Assembly (NCBI GenBank): GCA_026545765.1
Contig: CM048844.1
Span: forward strand, 57,632,932-57,696,931
Reading direction: 5' to 3'
DNA: 64,000 nt
DNA from: Plantago major
Taxonomy: Eukaryota > Streptophyta > Magnoliopsida > Lamiales > Plantaginaceae
The notes under the pieces were generated by a model. It saw only the letters and a program-made list of their open reading frames with translations. It was not told the origin of the DNA and ran no database searches. Made by a program: the position numbers and the translations under genes. How positions within the stretch are numbered: the stretch's first letter is position 1; each line of letters opens with the position of its first letter. Below, piece after piece: positions 1 to 11,176 of this stretch.

Positions 1-321
1 TTAGCTAGGAAGTTGGGAGTAGCATAGCAGAGGGTGGTTGGGGAACCTTTACGTCTTTCCTTCATTGATTTACAACAAAGCAATTAGAGTTTACTGCGAA
101 TTCATCATTTTTATCTGCGATCAATCTGTTTACTTTTCTGCACACAATTTACAAACGATATTTGCTTGTTCCTATGCTAAATGTCCGTGCAGAACGACAT
201 CCTGAGTTAACTTACTGCTATTGTTATAGTTTGAGAGCTTCCGACTAATATAAATTTAATCTTTGATTGTAGTTGAGGATTACAGGTACTACAACGCTTT
301 CAAATTCTTAAGTGCACATCA
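1..321 (+). repeat. 5' LTR of element A, 3'-terminal part only
   Basis: Positions 1-321 match 6753-7072 almost base for base with scattered substitutions. The LTR ends in CA at 320-321, directly before the primer binding site. The U3 region and start of this LTR lie outside the window. Confidence 0.9.
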
Positions 322-326
322 AAATT

Positions 327-344
327 TGGTGCCGCTACCGGGGA
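327..344 (+). other. Primer binding site of element A (tRNA-Asp type)
   Basis: TGGTGCCGCTACCGGGGA lies five bases after the LTR end. It resembles the complement of the 3' end of plant tRNA-Asp (TGGCGCCGTTGCCGGGGA, from memory), the primer typical of Athila-type elements. The leader at 345-644 that follows is AT-rich and shows no feature I can name. Confidence 0.75.
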
Positions 345-644
345 CACTTGACCGCTCAAGAAAGTTTTGATCGTCTGAGATAAATTGAAATCTTTCTTTC
401 GCTTTTAAATTTACGCACTATTTTTTAAATTCTTATAGCATAAAACCAAAAAAATCGTAAAACCTGTGAGAATCTATTTGTACAGCAAAAAAATCAAAAA
501 ATATTTTCTCTTCCGTATTAGTTTACTTTCTTATCAAAAACCTAAAAACAAGTAACTTTAGATTTCTGTTTATTATCTTTTTAGCATTATCTATTCGTAT
601 CTGCAAAGGCTAGTCTGGTAGTGTTCATACTAAACAGGAAAAGC

Positions 645-1792
645 ATGGAATCACCTAGTGATGCAAACAAGGAGGGTACTAGCAATCAGACTCACCCTGG
701 TTACGTTCCGATGTGAAAACTTGAAGAACTGCTCAAGGTTCATCTCGAGATTAAAACCGAGAGAGAAGGACTAGAACGAGAAAGGCTAAGGATAGCCGAG
801 GAAAGATTGAGATTAGATGAGAAAGGGATAACCAAGCAAGGATGGAACTAATGGATTAAGAAGAAAAACCCATGCGCGACTATGTTATGCCGAGATTTAC
901 GCCGCATACCTCGAGCATCTACCTTGAGAGGATTGCAAGCGAATATGACCTAAAGGACACTCATCCGAACCAACTACCTCACTTCTACGGGAATCCGACT
1001 GAAAACCTGATGCAATTTCTTAGGGAGTTCTACATAGTATTTGGAGGTATACCACTCAATGGGCTCATAGAATGTCAGCTTCGAAGAAGGGTATTCCCTA
1101 ATTGCCTCAAGGACAAGGCGAAGGATTGGTTATGGTCACTACCATCAAATAGTCTGAGCAAATGGGACGCAGTGGTCAATAAGTTTATGCTCAGGTACTT
1201 CCCGCTTAAGAAGACATCTGACCTGAAGAATCAAATCCAGAACTTCAGCCAATTTGATAGAAAAACCTTTCACGAAGCATGGGAGAGATACAAAGATTTA
1301 CTAGACAACTGCCCAACGTATTCGTGTGGAACGTTTGACAAGGTCAACAACTTTTATAGGGGAATTGACCCCAATAGCCAGGCACTCATCGATGGAGCAT
1401 GTCAAGGAAACCTGCTGAACATACCACCAAGGAAGATTTGGGAGGTATGTGAGAACATAAGTGAAAACTCCAGACATAAAGGACGAGGGAAAAGAAGAGC
1501 ACATTCAAGGGCAACCTCAACTAAGGAAGCATACTACATTGAGGTCAACCACCCCACGAGAAAATCAGTGGGTCAATCCCTAATGCCAATACCGGGAAGA
1601 GCATCAGATTTCCCTGTCCAACAGCGGCTGTCGGAACTAGAAAGGAAGGTTGATCTCTTAATGAATGAAATGATGAGGATGGAAGTCACCGTGAGAGGAC
1701 AAGGAGAAGCTATCATGGGGTTTGGAACTACATTCGGAGGAGCTGGACAAAGGTTTGCATGGATTAAGAAACGTCTTCGAAAAAATGAATGA
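645..1792 (+). pseudogene. gag of element A, Athila-type, broken near its start
   Basis: Gag would form the particle shell that packages element RNA. The long open part (872-1792, 306 residues) has the retrotransposon gag fold signature: FPNCLKDKAKDWLWSLP around residues 75-90, then KFMLRYFPLKKTSDLKNQI and a FHEAWERYKDLLDNCP segment. This order is typical of Athila gag. The likely original start is the ATG at 645, because a Lys/Glu-rich coiled stretch follows it. That frame meets an in-frame TGA at about 714 and needs a frameshift to join 872. The C-terminus keeps a LSELERKVDLLMNEM coiled segment, but no CCHC zinc knuckle is visible. The frame ends just before the point where pol should begin. 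Confidence 0.8.
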
Positions 1793-2369
1793 TAGACGTA
1801 TGAAGTTAGATGGGACATGAACGAACTCGCATACAACCGGCAGGGAAGATCTGAATTCGATCATGAATTTGGCCAAATGGGGCACCAGAGGAGGGATGCG
1901 ACCTAGACTTAGTGATCATCGAAATCAAACTAGGAGGGAGTGAAGATCGCTCTAATGAAGATCGGGGTGCCCACCCCAACAACTGAGTCGTCAACCAGGG
2001 GTCGAGTTATAAGACCTTAAGCAAGCGCTTCTTGGGAGGCAACCCAAGGTCACGTTTACTTTTATGCATTTACATTCGCATTTTTAATTTTCATCTTTTT
2101 CTCGTTTTCCGTACCAAAATTATTTTTCCAAAAACTTTTCAAAATCATTTTCAAATTTCTTATTTATTATGTTTACTTTTCGGAAAAATGAAAAAATAAA
2201 AAAGAATAGAAAACGCGCGATTTATCGCGTTGGAGGTGCAGTGAGGCATTAAAACCCCCAAAACGTTTTTCCTCTTTCCCCACTTCATTTTCTTTACAAA
2301 TTCTTCACTAGCTCTATAATTATATCATCCCCATTGCTTATTAGGTTGCCCATTCATCATCAACATCAA
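1793..2369 (+). other. Junction where pol is missing, and leader of the env-like unit
   Basis: After the gag stop only about 200 bases of frameless sequence remain before a GCGCTTCTTGGGAGGCAACC motif at about 2025-2045. I associate this motif with the region downstream of pol in Athila elements (from memory). The whole protease-to-integrase interval therefore appears deleted. From 2050 to 2369 the sequence is AT-rich, without a reading frame, and leads to a possible 5' splice site. Confidence 0.55.
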
Positions 2370-2861
2370 GTAAGTAATCTCTACTCATTATTATCCTCAT
2401 TACATCTTCAATTCAATGTCTTTATCATTCAACTCTTTGCTTGCACCTTCTACTTGCTTCCTTGGTGCTTAGCAATTATGTGCTTCATTTGATTGATTTG
2501 TTGATGCTTGAGAATTTGAAGGTTTTTGTTCTTACCTACCAATTGTTCGATAAAATGTCTCAATAGAAACTTATTGAAGTATGCTCAGAAAACATGTTGC
2601 ATCGTTATATGCTCATAGGATGGAGACTACATTACAATTTGCCTTTCAACTTGATGCTTGATACAATTTGAAAACTTGAGTTGCATGCCTAGTTCTTGCA
2701 TTACTTTGAAGTGGCTATTGATCTTGTTACAAGCTATAATCTTGCATACGCATTATGCCATACATTAGGTTTGGGGGAGAAGAAACTCCATTAGATTTTC
2801 ATGTAAGCCTTAGAATTGTTTTAACTCCAAACATGCTATCTCACACACTTTTTTTGCCTAG
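2370..2861 (+). other. Predicted intron before the env-like ORF of element A
   Basis: A donor-like AA/GTAAGT at 2370 and an acceptor with a T-rich tract ending TTTTTGCCTAG at 2861 delimit about 490 bases. Six bases later comes an ATG at 2867. Elements B and F have donors and acceptors at the same place relative to their env-like ORFs, and element C keeps the acceptor. A GGTTTGGGGGAG polypurine-like motif lies inside at 2768-2779. The splice sites are inferred only from sequence. Confidence 0.45.
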
Positions 2862-2866
2862 GTACA

Positions 2867-4074
2867 ATGGGGGGGGACCAAAGGAGGAAAAGATGAAGGT
2901 GAACCAAGCACTAAGAGAGCAAAAAAGGAAAGAAAGTGGCATCGGCGACTCTTTCAAGCAAGGCCCGGAGTTGGATATTGGTTAATAGCAACCAAGGGGT
3001 AATTCCCGAAAGGAACATAGAGATTGAATGGGGAATGAACCCGACCCTTAATTGGATTCACGAACCTCTATGTTTGGGGAACTTTCACTTCCATTCTCCG
3101 AGGATTCGATATAGAGGTAGTCCGGGAGTTCTACGCGGAGTACTTCCAACTGAAGGTTAAAAAGCCGGAGGATGCACTTTTAGATCATCCCGTCATCATA
3201 CGAGGGGTGGAGGTCATGTTTGGGCCAGGAGTTATCAATAATTTCTTCGAAATTCCAGAGGAGCACATCTATGGCTAATTACAAGGAACCGGCATATGAC
3301 GAGATGGAGTATAGAGATATCCTACAAAACATCCCACGGGTATTACTCGAAGAAATATTTAGAGAGGATGCAGTGGGAATGTCCATCCTAAGGGCTACGC
3401 TCAACGAAAGAGCAAGATTTTGGATGTACTTTGTAGAGACCAACTTGAAGCTGATCCTACACCACGAAGGGCTCAAGGGCGATCTAGCCACTCTTGTCTA
3501 CGCAATTATGGAGGGTCACTACATTGATGTTGGAAGAATCATGGTGAAGGAGATGCAAATGGTGAAGAAGAACACAAGAAGGAACCTGCCATTCCCTGGT
3601 CTTATTACCGCTATTTGCCAGAAGAATGGTGAGTCAGGATTCGCTCGACTCATAGAACCGTTTGATGAAGATAGAACCATCCACCTCCTTGAGATGCACG
3701 GAAGGCTGCCAAAGCCGAACTTAGAAAAAGAGGAGTAGCGGATCAGCCTCAAGAAGCCTTCAACATGAATTCCTTCAACAAATTTGTGAATAACTATAAG
3801 ATGGGGAGTCAAGGGAGTGCACGAAGGCAAGATGAAATTAACAAATTGGGTCGAAGGTCGGAGGTTAGAGTGGAACAATCATGTTACCTACCTACACCAC
3901 TATGAGCAGATCTCTTTCCAGCAGGAGAATATCAATGGGTATGGTCATTTTGAGTATCCACCTTACTACCCGCCACCGCATCTCTATTCATCGCCTGACG
4001 TCGATCCAACGATGTACTACCAAGGATATCAAGGATTTTATCCTCCACCGCCTGCTGGAGGATCATCATCCTGA
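2867..4074 (+). pseudogene. env-position ORF of element A (putative plant transposon protein family), frameshifted
   Basis: This ORF occupies the position of env in Athila elements; its biochemical role is unknown. Recognisable pieces lie in three frames. They are a segment around 2936-3110 (MNPTLNWIHEPLCLGNF), VVREFYAEYFQLKVKKPEDA from about 3111, and 3220-3738 (172 residues, including ATLNERARFWMYFVETN and LVYAIMEGHYIDVGR). A Tyr/Pro-rich tail at 3817-4074 ends FYPPPPAGGSSS. Minus-strand element C carries the same protein with far fewer breaks. A G-run after the ATG and a TAA near 3276 are among the lesions here. I liken it to the Transposase_32 / putative plant transposon protein family from memory of the REFY and NERARFW motifs. 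No signal peptide or clear membrane segment is visible. Confidence 0.65.
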
Positions 4075-5734
4075 ACCATCATCTGGATTGGAAGAAGCAA
4101 CACCGAAAGGGAAGTATCTTTTCTTTTTCTCTTTTCTTTCCTAATTTCTCTATCTGCCCTTAGCTAGGTTTGGGGGAGGAATTTGACTATTACATGCTCA
4201 GTCTGTAATAACCTCAAATACTCGCACTAAGTAGTTTGAATTTTAATTTATGCTTATTTGTTACGTCTAAGGTCTTTTACTTGTTGAAAAATATTTTGAT
4301 CTGTGGGAGAGTACTGAGTGTGAGCCATAACTAAGATGCAGGGTTGTGGATTTGTTTTCTTGCTTCGCTGCTTGCGAAATATATGCTCTAACCGAATCCG
4401 ACCCATGCTACTTTGATGAGTGAGTTTACTTGCTACTCTAATGGAAGTCATGTGTGCAACCGTGTGAACACTGCTACCCTTGAGTCTTTATTTATCAGCA
4501 GCATGAATATGATTAGTAGTACTCACCTTTCTGAATCCTTTTTTATACCTTTCGCTAACCCCGCTGAAAGCTTTTTTAAGTCCCTATGAAACTCCACCAT
4601 ATATCCTATACATGCTTTACTTAAGCAAGGATAGCAACCTACCGCCGAGCTTGAACGAAGAAACAAAGCAATGAGTTCCAAAGAGTGGAGGAGAATCATG
4701 TTTTGATCATGATCGAGAATTGATTTTGGGGAAAGTAGGGAAGAAGACCCCAACCCTAGTTCGAGAAATTGGTTTGGGGGAGAAGTGGAAGATTATCATC
4801 ATCGAAAGGTAACCTTGTTGGCCCTACTGTTTATTACCGGTGCTAAAAATTACAAGCTTTTGCTCCAGAAAAATAGAAAGAACGTACCGAAAAAAGCAAA
4901 GGTACAAAAGTGTCGGAGTGGATCTGTGGTCCTTGTGATCACCATTTTCGTGTTGGGCATGTTACAGATACTACCCACATACCGGCGTGGCCCTAAAAGC
5001 TACATGTCTGTGAGGGTTGATGGCATGCATATCAAACCAGCACGCACAAAAGTGCAAAATTCGGTAAAACAGACACTACCAAAAAATGTAGAGACTAAAA
5101 GAGCCCAATGATGGCCAACCAAAAGCATACGAGTCAGTAAAACGACTGCAAAAAATAGTATGTCAAAAGAAAAAGAAAAAGAAAAAAGAAAAAAATAAAG
5201 GATCAAGTAGTCTATGTGTGAATCAACCTATGGAGTAGTTACGATGATAAAGGAGGTTTTGAAGAATTTGTCGTTGAGAGAGGACGAAGTCGAAGGAAGG
5301 AACTCGGTGTCTGAAAGGATAAGTCCCCCTGAAATACCCTTTATTCTACCTCGTTGTCTTTTAACGAAGCTTGCCCAAACACTCCTCTATATTATCCTAC
5401 CTATTTTACTTACCAAGCCATCCTGAGTACTACTTTGATTTGTGCCTTGAATTTTGGAGCAGGATTACATAACGTTACCGCGAGTTAATGATTTTGAAGT
5501 ACACCTATAAAGACATTGGGTTACACCTGTAACCGCTGGCTGTAGTGAGTGATGCTTACTTGTTACTTTGTTTGCTGCGGAGTCATAAGTTGGAGTTGAA
5601 ACTAAGAGAGTCAGTAGAAGATTTGAAACCCTAGAAACTGGCTGCTTGTCTATGTGGTGGTTTACTCTTGCTGCTCATTTCAAGGTCACTTCTTGTTTAT
5701 CGTTATTGCCTTGCTCAAGGATGAGCAAGAAACT
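4075..5734 (+). other. Long 3' noncoding region of element A
   Basis: No credible protein is encoded. The region holds polypurine-like motifs at 4167-4178 and 4771-4782. A block at about 4940-5060 is also present in elements B and F and includes the hairpin GCAC-AAAA-GTGC at 5044-5055. A further hairpin TTGCTC-AAGGAT-GAGCAA sits at 5711-5728, directly before the 3' polypurine tract. Small ORFs here are not conserved between copies and are not annotated. Confidence 0.6.
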
Positions 5735-5744
5735 GGTTTGGGGG
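5735..5744 (+). other. 3' polypurine tract of element A
   Basis: GGTTTGGGGG lies immediately upstream of the 3' LTR and is the expected plus-strand primer for reverse transcription. Near-identical motifs occur at 2768, 4167 and 4771 in the same element. Confidence 0.75.
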
Positions 5745-7072
5745 TGTGATGTGACAATGAAATGTGCGATATAGCATGCTTTAAGACCCTTGTTTTTTTG
5801 CCTTAGATGCAATATTTGTATCATTTTATGGTCAATTACCAACTTTGCGTGTTTCATGTAGGTCATGATCGCGTTTTTGAGGAATTGCACGATTTCAGGC
5901 ACCAAAACGACGTAATTGTGCGAAAACGAGGAAGTTAAACAAATACGTCGGATTGTTCGTTGCACGGAGTTCAATGAGTCAAAACATATCATGCGACCAA
6001 CCAATGGGAAGATAATTGAAGATGCAACAACTTTGTAGAAGACCACTTTTCGAGGAAACGAAGTTACGAAGCCCGAAATTGAAGAATGAAGAAAACAGAT
6101 TCGAAGATGCATGAATAGCACTTGGCGACCACCAGGGGACCGCAGAAGGGGTCACTACGGTCCACAGGCGACCGCAGTGCAGTGGCGGTTTGTTCTAGGC
6201 TATTTCTCCTGGCCTGTCAGGTTACAGCTACCTTCCTAAGCCTTCCTTATTGATGAATGGATGCCAGAACTCGATTTTCACACTATAAATAAGACCTCAG
6301 GGGTCTCATAGTTCTACACCGCTCACAAAGCAGCTCTCCTGAGAGAAAACCAGTCCTCGGGGAAGTGAAACCCCAAAACCACTGGCCGTCAGGAACCTAG
6401 AAGGAGGAAACCTTAGAAGTAGCAGCACGAAGACATCAGAGACTAAGCTTCTTCTTCCTTTCTTCTCTAGTTTTCGATTTATGTACTAGATTACTATGAG
6501 TAGCTAACTTTCTTTTGTAAAGGCAAACCGCCGTAACTCTGCTTTTGCTACTTGTTTATATACCGTGATATATTAATGGAATAGTTATTAGACATAAATC
6601 GTGGTTATACAACTATATACATCCTTCGTGGTGTGTTGTTCTGTTGAGTCACATAGTAGTTTCATTGAACTGAGTAGGGGTACTCGTGCCGACTGCGCCT
6701 TGAGCACAATAGTATTATGCCCTGCTGTCGTTAGAGGTAATCGCGTAGAATTTTAGCTAGGAAGTTGGGAGTAGCATAGCACAGGGAGGTTGGGGAACCT
6801 TGACGCCTTTACTTCATTGATTTACAACAAAGCAATTAGAGTTTACTGCGAATTAATCATTCTGTATGCGATCAATCTGTTTACTTTTCTGCACACAATT
6901 TACAAACGATATTTGCTTGTTCCTATGCTAAGTGTCCGTGGAGAACGACATCCCGAGTTAATTTACTGCTATTGTTGTAGTTTGAGAGCTTCCGACTAAT
7001 ATAAATTTAATCATTGATTGTAGTTGAGGATTACAGGTACTACAACGCTTTCAAATCCTTAAGTTCACTTCA
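5745..7072 (+). repeat. 3' LTR of element A
   Basis: Starts TGTGATGTGAC after the polypurine tract and ends CA at 7072; its last 320 bases match the 5' LTR fragment at 1-321. A TATAAATA box at 6284-6291 is the likely promoter. About 120 bases before it is a cluster of GACCGCAG/CACTACGGTC-like GC-rich dyads (about 6130-6195). Length is about 1.33 kb, as expected for Athila-type LTRs. Confidence 0.85.
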
Positions 7073-7462
7073 AGTAGCAAGCAAACTCACTCATTAAAGT
7101 AGCATGGGTCAGGTTTGGTCAGGGCATATATTCAGTAAACAACGAAGCACGAAAACAAATCCACTTCCCCTTATCTTAGTCATGATTTATACTTAGAACT
7201 GATCCACAGACCAACCATCTTTTCAAAAGCAATCAGCCTTAGACGTAACAAATAAAAATAGTACTTACACATAAATTAAACAACAAATTACTAAGTGCGA
7301 GTATTTAAAGGTTATTACAGACCGAATAGTTAAGCAGGTGGTAGTCAAATCAAATTCTTCCCCCAAACCTAGCAGAGAGCAAGTAAAGAACTAGGAAAAT
7401 AAAGAAGAAAAGGAAAAGATAATTCCCTCTCGGTGTTGTGCTCTCCATTCAGATGGTGCTTC

Positions 7463-7756
7463 AGGACAAAGATCCTCCAGGAGGCCGTGGAGGATAAAAT
7501 TCTTGGTAGCCTTGGTAGTGCTACGATGGATTGACCCTGGGCGATGGGTAATAAGGTGGATACTCAGAGTGACCATACCTGCTAATGTTCTCCTGCTGGA
7601 AAGAGATTTGCTCTTAGTTGTGTAGGTAGGTCACATGATTGTTCTACTTCGACCTCCGGCCCATTTCGTTCATTTCATCTCACCTTCGTTCATTCCATTC
7701 ACTCCTTACCTGGTAGTTGTTCACAAATTCGTTGAACGAATTCAAGTTAAAGTCTC
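7463..7756 (-). pseudogene. C-terminal end of the env-position ORF of element C
   Basis: On the minus strand it encodes NLNSFNEFVNNYQ followed by a Tyr/Pro-rich tail ending GYQEFYPPRPPGGSLS, parallel to the tail of the A copy. It is the continuation of the ORF at 15381-16292, separated by insertion of B. The frame contains stops, for example near the Ser/His-Tyr-Gln segment. Confidence 0.6.
7752..7756. repeat. Target site duplication of element B, left copy
   Basis: GTCTC directly precedes the 5' LTR and is repeated at 15381-15385 directly after the 3' LTR. Confidence 0.9.
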
Positions 7757-8956
7757 TGATGAGTTGATATTTTAACGACTCATGTAGTTTTTTTTTAACC
7801 GTATTTTGTTATGTCTTCTAGCCTTTTTGTTAGTGTTTTAGTTCATTTTCACGTTTGGTTGTTTTGAGTATTTTTGTACTTTTTAGGTGTTTTTTAGGTA
7901 AAGGCAAGAAGATGGAGGACCTTTGTGCAATTTCAAGCTTGTCCAAAGCTTCTAGAAAGCACACAAGGCCAAGTAGTGGGCCATTACTCAAAGTGGTGAC
8001 TTGAAGGTCGAGAAAAGGGAGTAAAAATTGGAAGAAGTGGGAAAAATGGGATGTTCTCCGAATATGTACCTCACCGCGGTGAGCTCCATCAACACGGATG
8101 CTCACTGCGGTCCAGAAAGCCAAGCAGAATGCGAATTGATTCGTTGAAGATGAGACCGCGGCGAGCAGGTACCCAAGGAGAGGCTCACCACGGTGAGCAT
8201 TGTTATGACTGATTCAAGCCACGATTTCTGGCAGTTTTTTCCCATTGTTTCGAATTTCTACTTCCTTGGTCGTATAAATAGACCCCTTGTATCAGTGTAT
8301 TTTTCATATCTTCATACCTCTTAGTAATATTCTCTTTCAATTCAAGCATTATAAACAATCTAGAGAGTCAATCTCCTTCAATAGAAGTGTATTTCCTTTC
8401 AGACGATCTCGTGTCTTAGACGTATCCAGGTATCAATCGTGCAAACTATGGTGGATTCCTTTATTTTTGGACGTGATAGGTTGTTACCTCTAATCACAGA
8501 ACGCATGTTGTATCGGTGTGAACTTTCTTCTATTGTTATCATTAATTATGCTATATCCGGATGAATGCATAGCTAGTGACAGCCTTTTTGTAGTTCATAC
8601 GTACTTATAGTCCGTATTTGGTTGAATTAGCAATAGTAGGGTGTTGTGATCTGCGACTAGGTAACCTTAATTGGTCCTCTCGTATAAGCACACTCCTTGA
8701 AAGGATTTATTATCTTCATTGTTAGTAGAATTGCATGATATAGGTATTACCTTGTCTTGTGATCGTTTAGATTTTATGCTAGGGTTGAAGTATCATCAAC
8801 TATCCAACTACTGTTTACAACGAATGCAAGCGAGTCTATTCTATTTGAACTAACTTGATCAATTCCTCGAGAGAACGATCATGTGGTTAAGAGCATTGTC
8901 TAGAACAATCGCTTTTTCTACTTGATTAATATAAGTAGTAATTTCTGAGCGCATCA
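7757..8956 (+). repeat. 5' LTR of element B
   Basis: Matches 14187-15380 over its length with scattered differences. A TATAAATA box lies at 8273-8280. Upstream of it are GC-rich dyads CTCACCGCGGTGAG (about 8080-8093), a GACCGCGGCGAGC motif near 8155 and CTCACCACGGTGAG near 8187. The first bases TGATGAGT are inversely repeated about 20 bases further on as ACTCAT. Confidence 0.92.
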
Positions 8957-8963
8957 GAAATTT

Positions 8964-8980
8964 TAGCGCCGGTGCCGGGG
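8964..8980 (+). other. Primer binding site of element B (tRNA-Asp type)
   Basis: TAGCGCCGGTGCCGGGG, seven bases after the LTR end, differs at two positions from the tRNA-Asp complement TGGCGCCGTTGCCGGGG (from memory). Confidence 0.75.
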
Positions 8981-9230
8981 AATTGATTCATACGTTCTTT
9001 TAGAGTAGGATCAATTGTGGTTCGTTGCGTTTATTTTTATTTTACTTATTTCAAAAACCAAAGTAAAAATTCAAAAAATTTCAAAAAACCAATATCAAAG
9101 AGGGTTGTGTGCTTTGACAGATTTGAAACCCCAACTTGAATTATAAGGACTGGTCCTGCTTTTGAGTTTAGTTGCTTGTTTCTTTTCAGGCTTCTCTAAG
9201 AGCAAGGAGAAAATTCGACAAAAAGCGGAT

Positions 9231-9716
9231 ATGGAGAACACAAGTGCCAACGCAACTCTCGACACCAATGCTATGACCGCCGCACTACCCAATGCTGTTG
9301 GCATAGCCAAAGGAGGGACCGTAAACTTTGAGTTGAAGGCTTGGCTACCTCAGTTCCACCCACATTGCAAGATGTGTGGGATGAGGCACACCCAACAAGG
9401 AATGCGATATGGGGTTGAAAAATTTCTGATTAACATTCCCAGCGACTCGGAGGAGGAAGAGGACCTGGAAGAGGAAGAGGATCCGGGGAAGGATCCTGAA
9501 GAACTGCCCCTAGCCATCAAGTATGAACCGAAGGAGTGGATCGAGGAAGGCAAAATGATGGACATGGATGAGGTTCTGAGGTTCGAAGATCATAAAGACG
9601 ATGAACCAGTGAACCTGGTTTTTAAAATGGAACCTCGGCCACAAAGAAAAATCCAACCGATTATGGTGATCCAGAGCCAACCAATGCCGATGGTAATACC
9701 TAGCATGGATCTCTAG
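9231..9716 (+). pseudogene. gag-like remnant of element B
   Basis: The frame is open from 9162 and the first ATG is at 9231, giving about 161 residues. It has no readable capsid domain. A HCKMCGMRHTQQG segment near residues 43-55 has paired cysteines and a histidine but is not a standard CCHC knuckle. An acidic run (residues about 70-90) and a PQRKIQPIMVIQSQPMPM tail follow. Its position after the leader and before the protease remnant suggests it derives from the gag-protease region. A pyrimidine tract ending TTCTTTTCAG at about 9189 could be a splice acceptor. Function unknown. Confidence 0.4.
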
Positions 9717-9739
9717 GTCGGAGTGGTTAACTCCAACCG

Positions 9740-10132
9740 TGTGATTGGGGAATTGGGTGTAATATGATGACTCTTAGCCAGTACAAGAGGCTAGGCCTTG
9801 AAGGAATGAAGCCTCTCACAAGTACCATGGTTATGGCAGACGGAGCTATGAAGTAGCCGCAAGGGATGGTCCGAGGAGTCGACGTAAGGATCATTGGAAT
9901 CCATATTCTCACTGACTTCGTGATAATGGATTCCGATAATCCGGACAAGGACGAACAGGAGCTGATCTTGCTGGGGAGGACATTTATGTACACGGCAGGG
10001 ATAACCGTTAATAATGTCCGTGATCAGAAGTGCTTAATGGAGGTGCTTGGAGTTCCTTACGAATTGCCTCTATACCATCGCCCCAAGGCCGGAAGCTCTG
10101 CAAGGTACGCCAACCTCATGTTCAAGGCTTGA
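9740..10132 (+). pseudogene. Retropepsin-like protease remnant of element B
   Basis: Read from 9740 the frame gives CDWGIGCNMMTLSQYKRLGL, in the layout of the aspartic protease active-site region of Athila elements, which usually reads D-S/L-G-A-S-x-N-L-M. It continues through MVMADGAMK, a TAG at about 9854, then PQGMVRGVDVRIIGIHILTDFVI and LILLGRTFMYTAGITVN, equivalent to the LGRPF flap-to-end segment. The usual DSGA/DTGA triad is altered to DWGI, and an internal stop is present, so activity is unlikely. It is in a different frame from the upstream gag-like ORF. Confidence 0.6.
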
Positions 10133-11176
10133 AGGATGGAGAATGAAGATAGGGCAAGTTGACGTTAACGACTATAACCAAAGCATGATTTATTGCTTTG
10201 CACATAGAATCTAGGATGTATTTCGGTAATTCTTTGATTATATAATTTCATGCATTGCATTTTGAACAATTTACTGCTTTCATAATTTAGTTATTTGATT
10301 TTGATTCAATTTTATTTAGCTTCGTTTTATTATTTATTTATATATAAAAAAATTAAAAAATATATATATTTTTTGCTGGGAACAGAGCCCACCGCGGTGA
10401 GCTTGGGAAAAGAGTACCCTCACTGCGGTCTAGAAAGGTCAAATAGTTTCGCATCTTTCTGGACTGCGGCAAGGTCCCTCATATCCCTGACTCACTGCGG
10501 CGAGCCCTGACGGGTAGAAAAGGGGAAGACTTACTTTCTTCATTTTTCAAACCCCTTTCCCGTTTTTCTTCCCATATTTTTGAGATTTTACCCAATACTC
10601 CACCATTTCACCTGGGTATTAGTTCATTGCGAAGGTAGTAAGTTACTCTACTACGGGAAAGCTTCAATTTTTTTTTATCCATCAATTCTTCTGGATTCAA
10701 GGTAATTCTTTCCACTCTACTTACTTTGCAAACTTGGATTATTATGCTTGATTCTTGTGATTGGGTATGTGACTATGCTTAGGATGTATAGAATTGTGTA
10801 GATAAGTCACTTTCCTTGTTAGCTTAGTTCGATTATCCGAAGAAATATGTGTTTTGGTGGTGAAGATTGATATTGGCCAGCAATTTCTACTTATGCTTTC
10901 TACTTGTGTTAGTATTGATGCTAAGTTGAACTTGCTATTGTTTTGATTGGGAAAATCACTCGTAGTAACATTGTATGCACTATGGTTTGCACGATTATGC
11001 GATAGGATAAGGCATTGATGTTACTACTTGCAAGAATTGGTTTGGGAAAGAATATGTTGTAGCTACACTTGAATTCACTATGGTCTACACTTGCATATGT
11101 GTTAGGATTATGCATTTGTGTTGCTACATGTTGATGTTGAGATGGGCGCAATGCTAATATTGTTTATCCAGGTACA
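10133..11176 (+). other. pol-less spacer of element B with GC-rich dyads and predicted env intron (10702-11171)
   Basis: No coding sequence is recognised. GC-rich dyads lie at about 10387-10400 (CCACCGCGGTGAG), near 10420 and near 10495. A donor-like ATTCAAG/GTAATT at 10702 and an acceptor TTTATCCAG at 11171 delimit about 470 bases. The downstream exon would begin GTACA-ATG, and the same GTACA-ATG string follows the acceptor in element A. Splicing is inferred from sequence only. Confidence 0.5.

Larger units (their letters stand above)
1..7072 (+). mobile_element. Element A: pol-less Athila-related LTR retrotransposon (5' end cut by window)
   Basis: Two copies of one LTR bound this element: the tail of the 5' LTR at 1-321 and a full 3' LTR at 5745-7072. 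A primer binding site like that of Athila elements follows the 5' LTR, and a polypurine tract precedes the 3' LTR. Inside are a degenerate Athila-type gag and an env-position ORF. No protease, reverse transcriptase, RNase H or integrase can be read in any frame between them, so it is a non-autonomous deletion derivative. The sequence right after the 3' LTR (from 7073) belongs to element C in the opposite orientation, so A probably inserted into C; the other half would lie left of the window. Confidence 0.88.
7073..7756 (-). mobile_element. Element C, 3' part (minus strand), left of insertion B
   Basis: Read on the minus strand, this stretch matches element A from about 3760 to 4450, the end of the env-like ORF and the start of the 3' noncoding region. 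It abuts the 3' LTR of A at 7072, so A probably inserted here. It resumes at 15381 beyond element B, which split it. A polypurine-like motif (CCCCCAAACC on the plus strand) lies at about 7360-7370. Confidence 0.8.
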
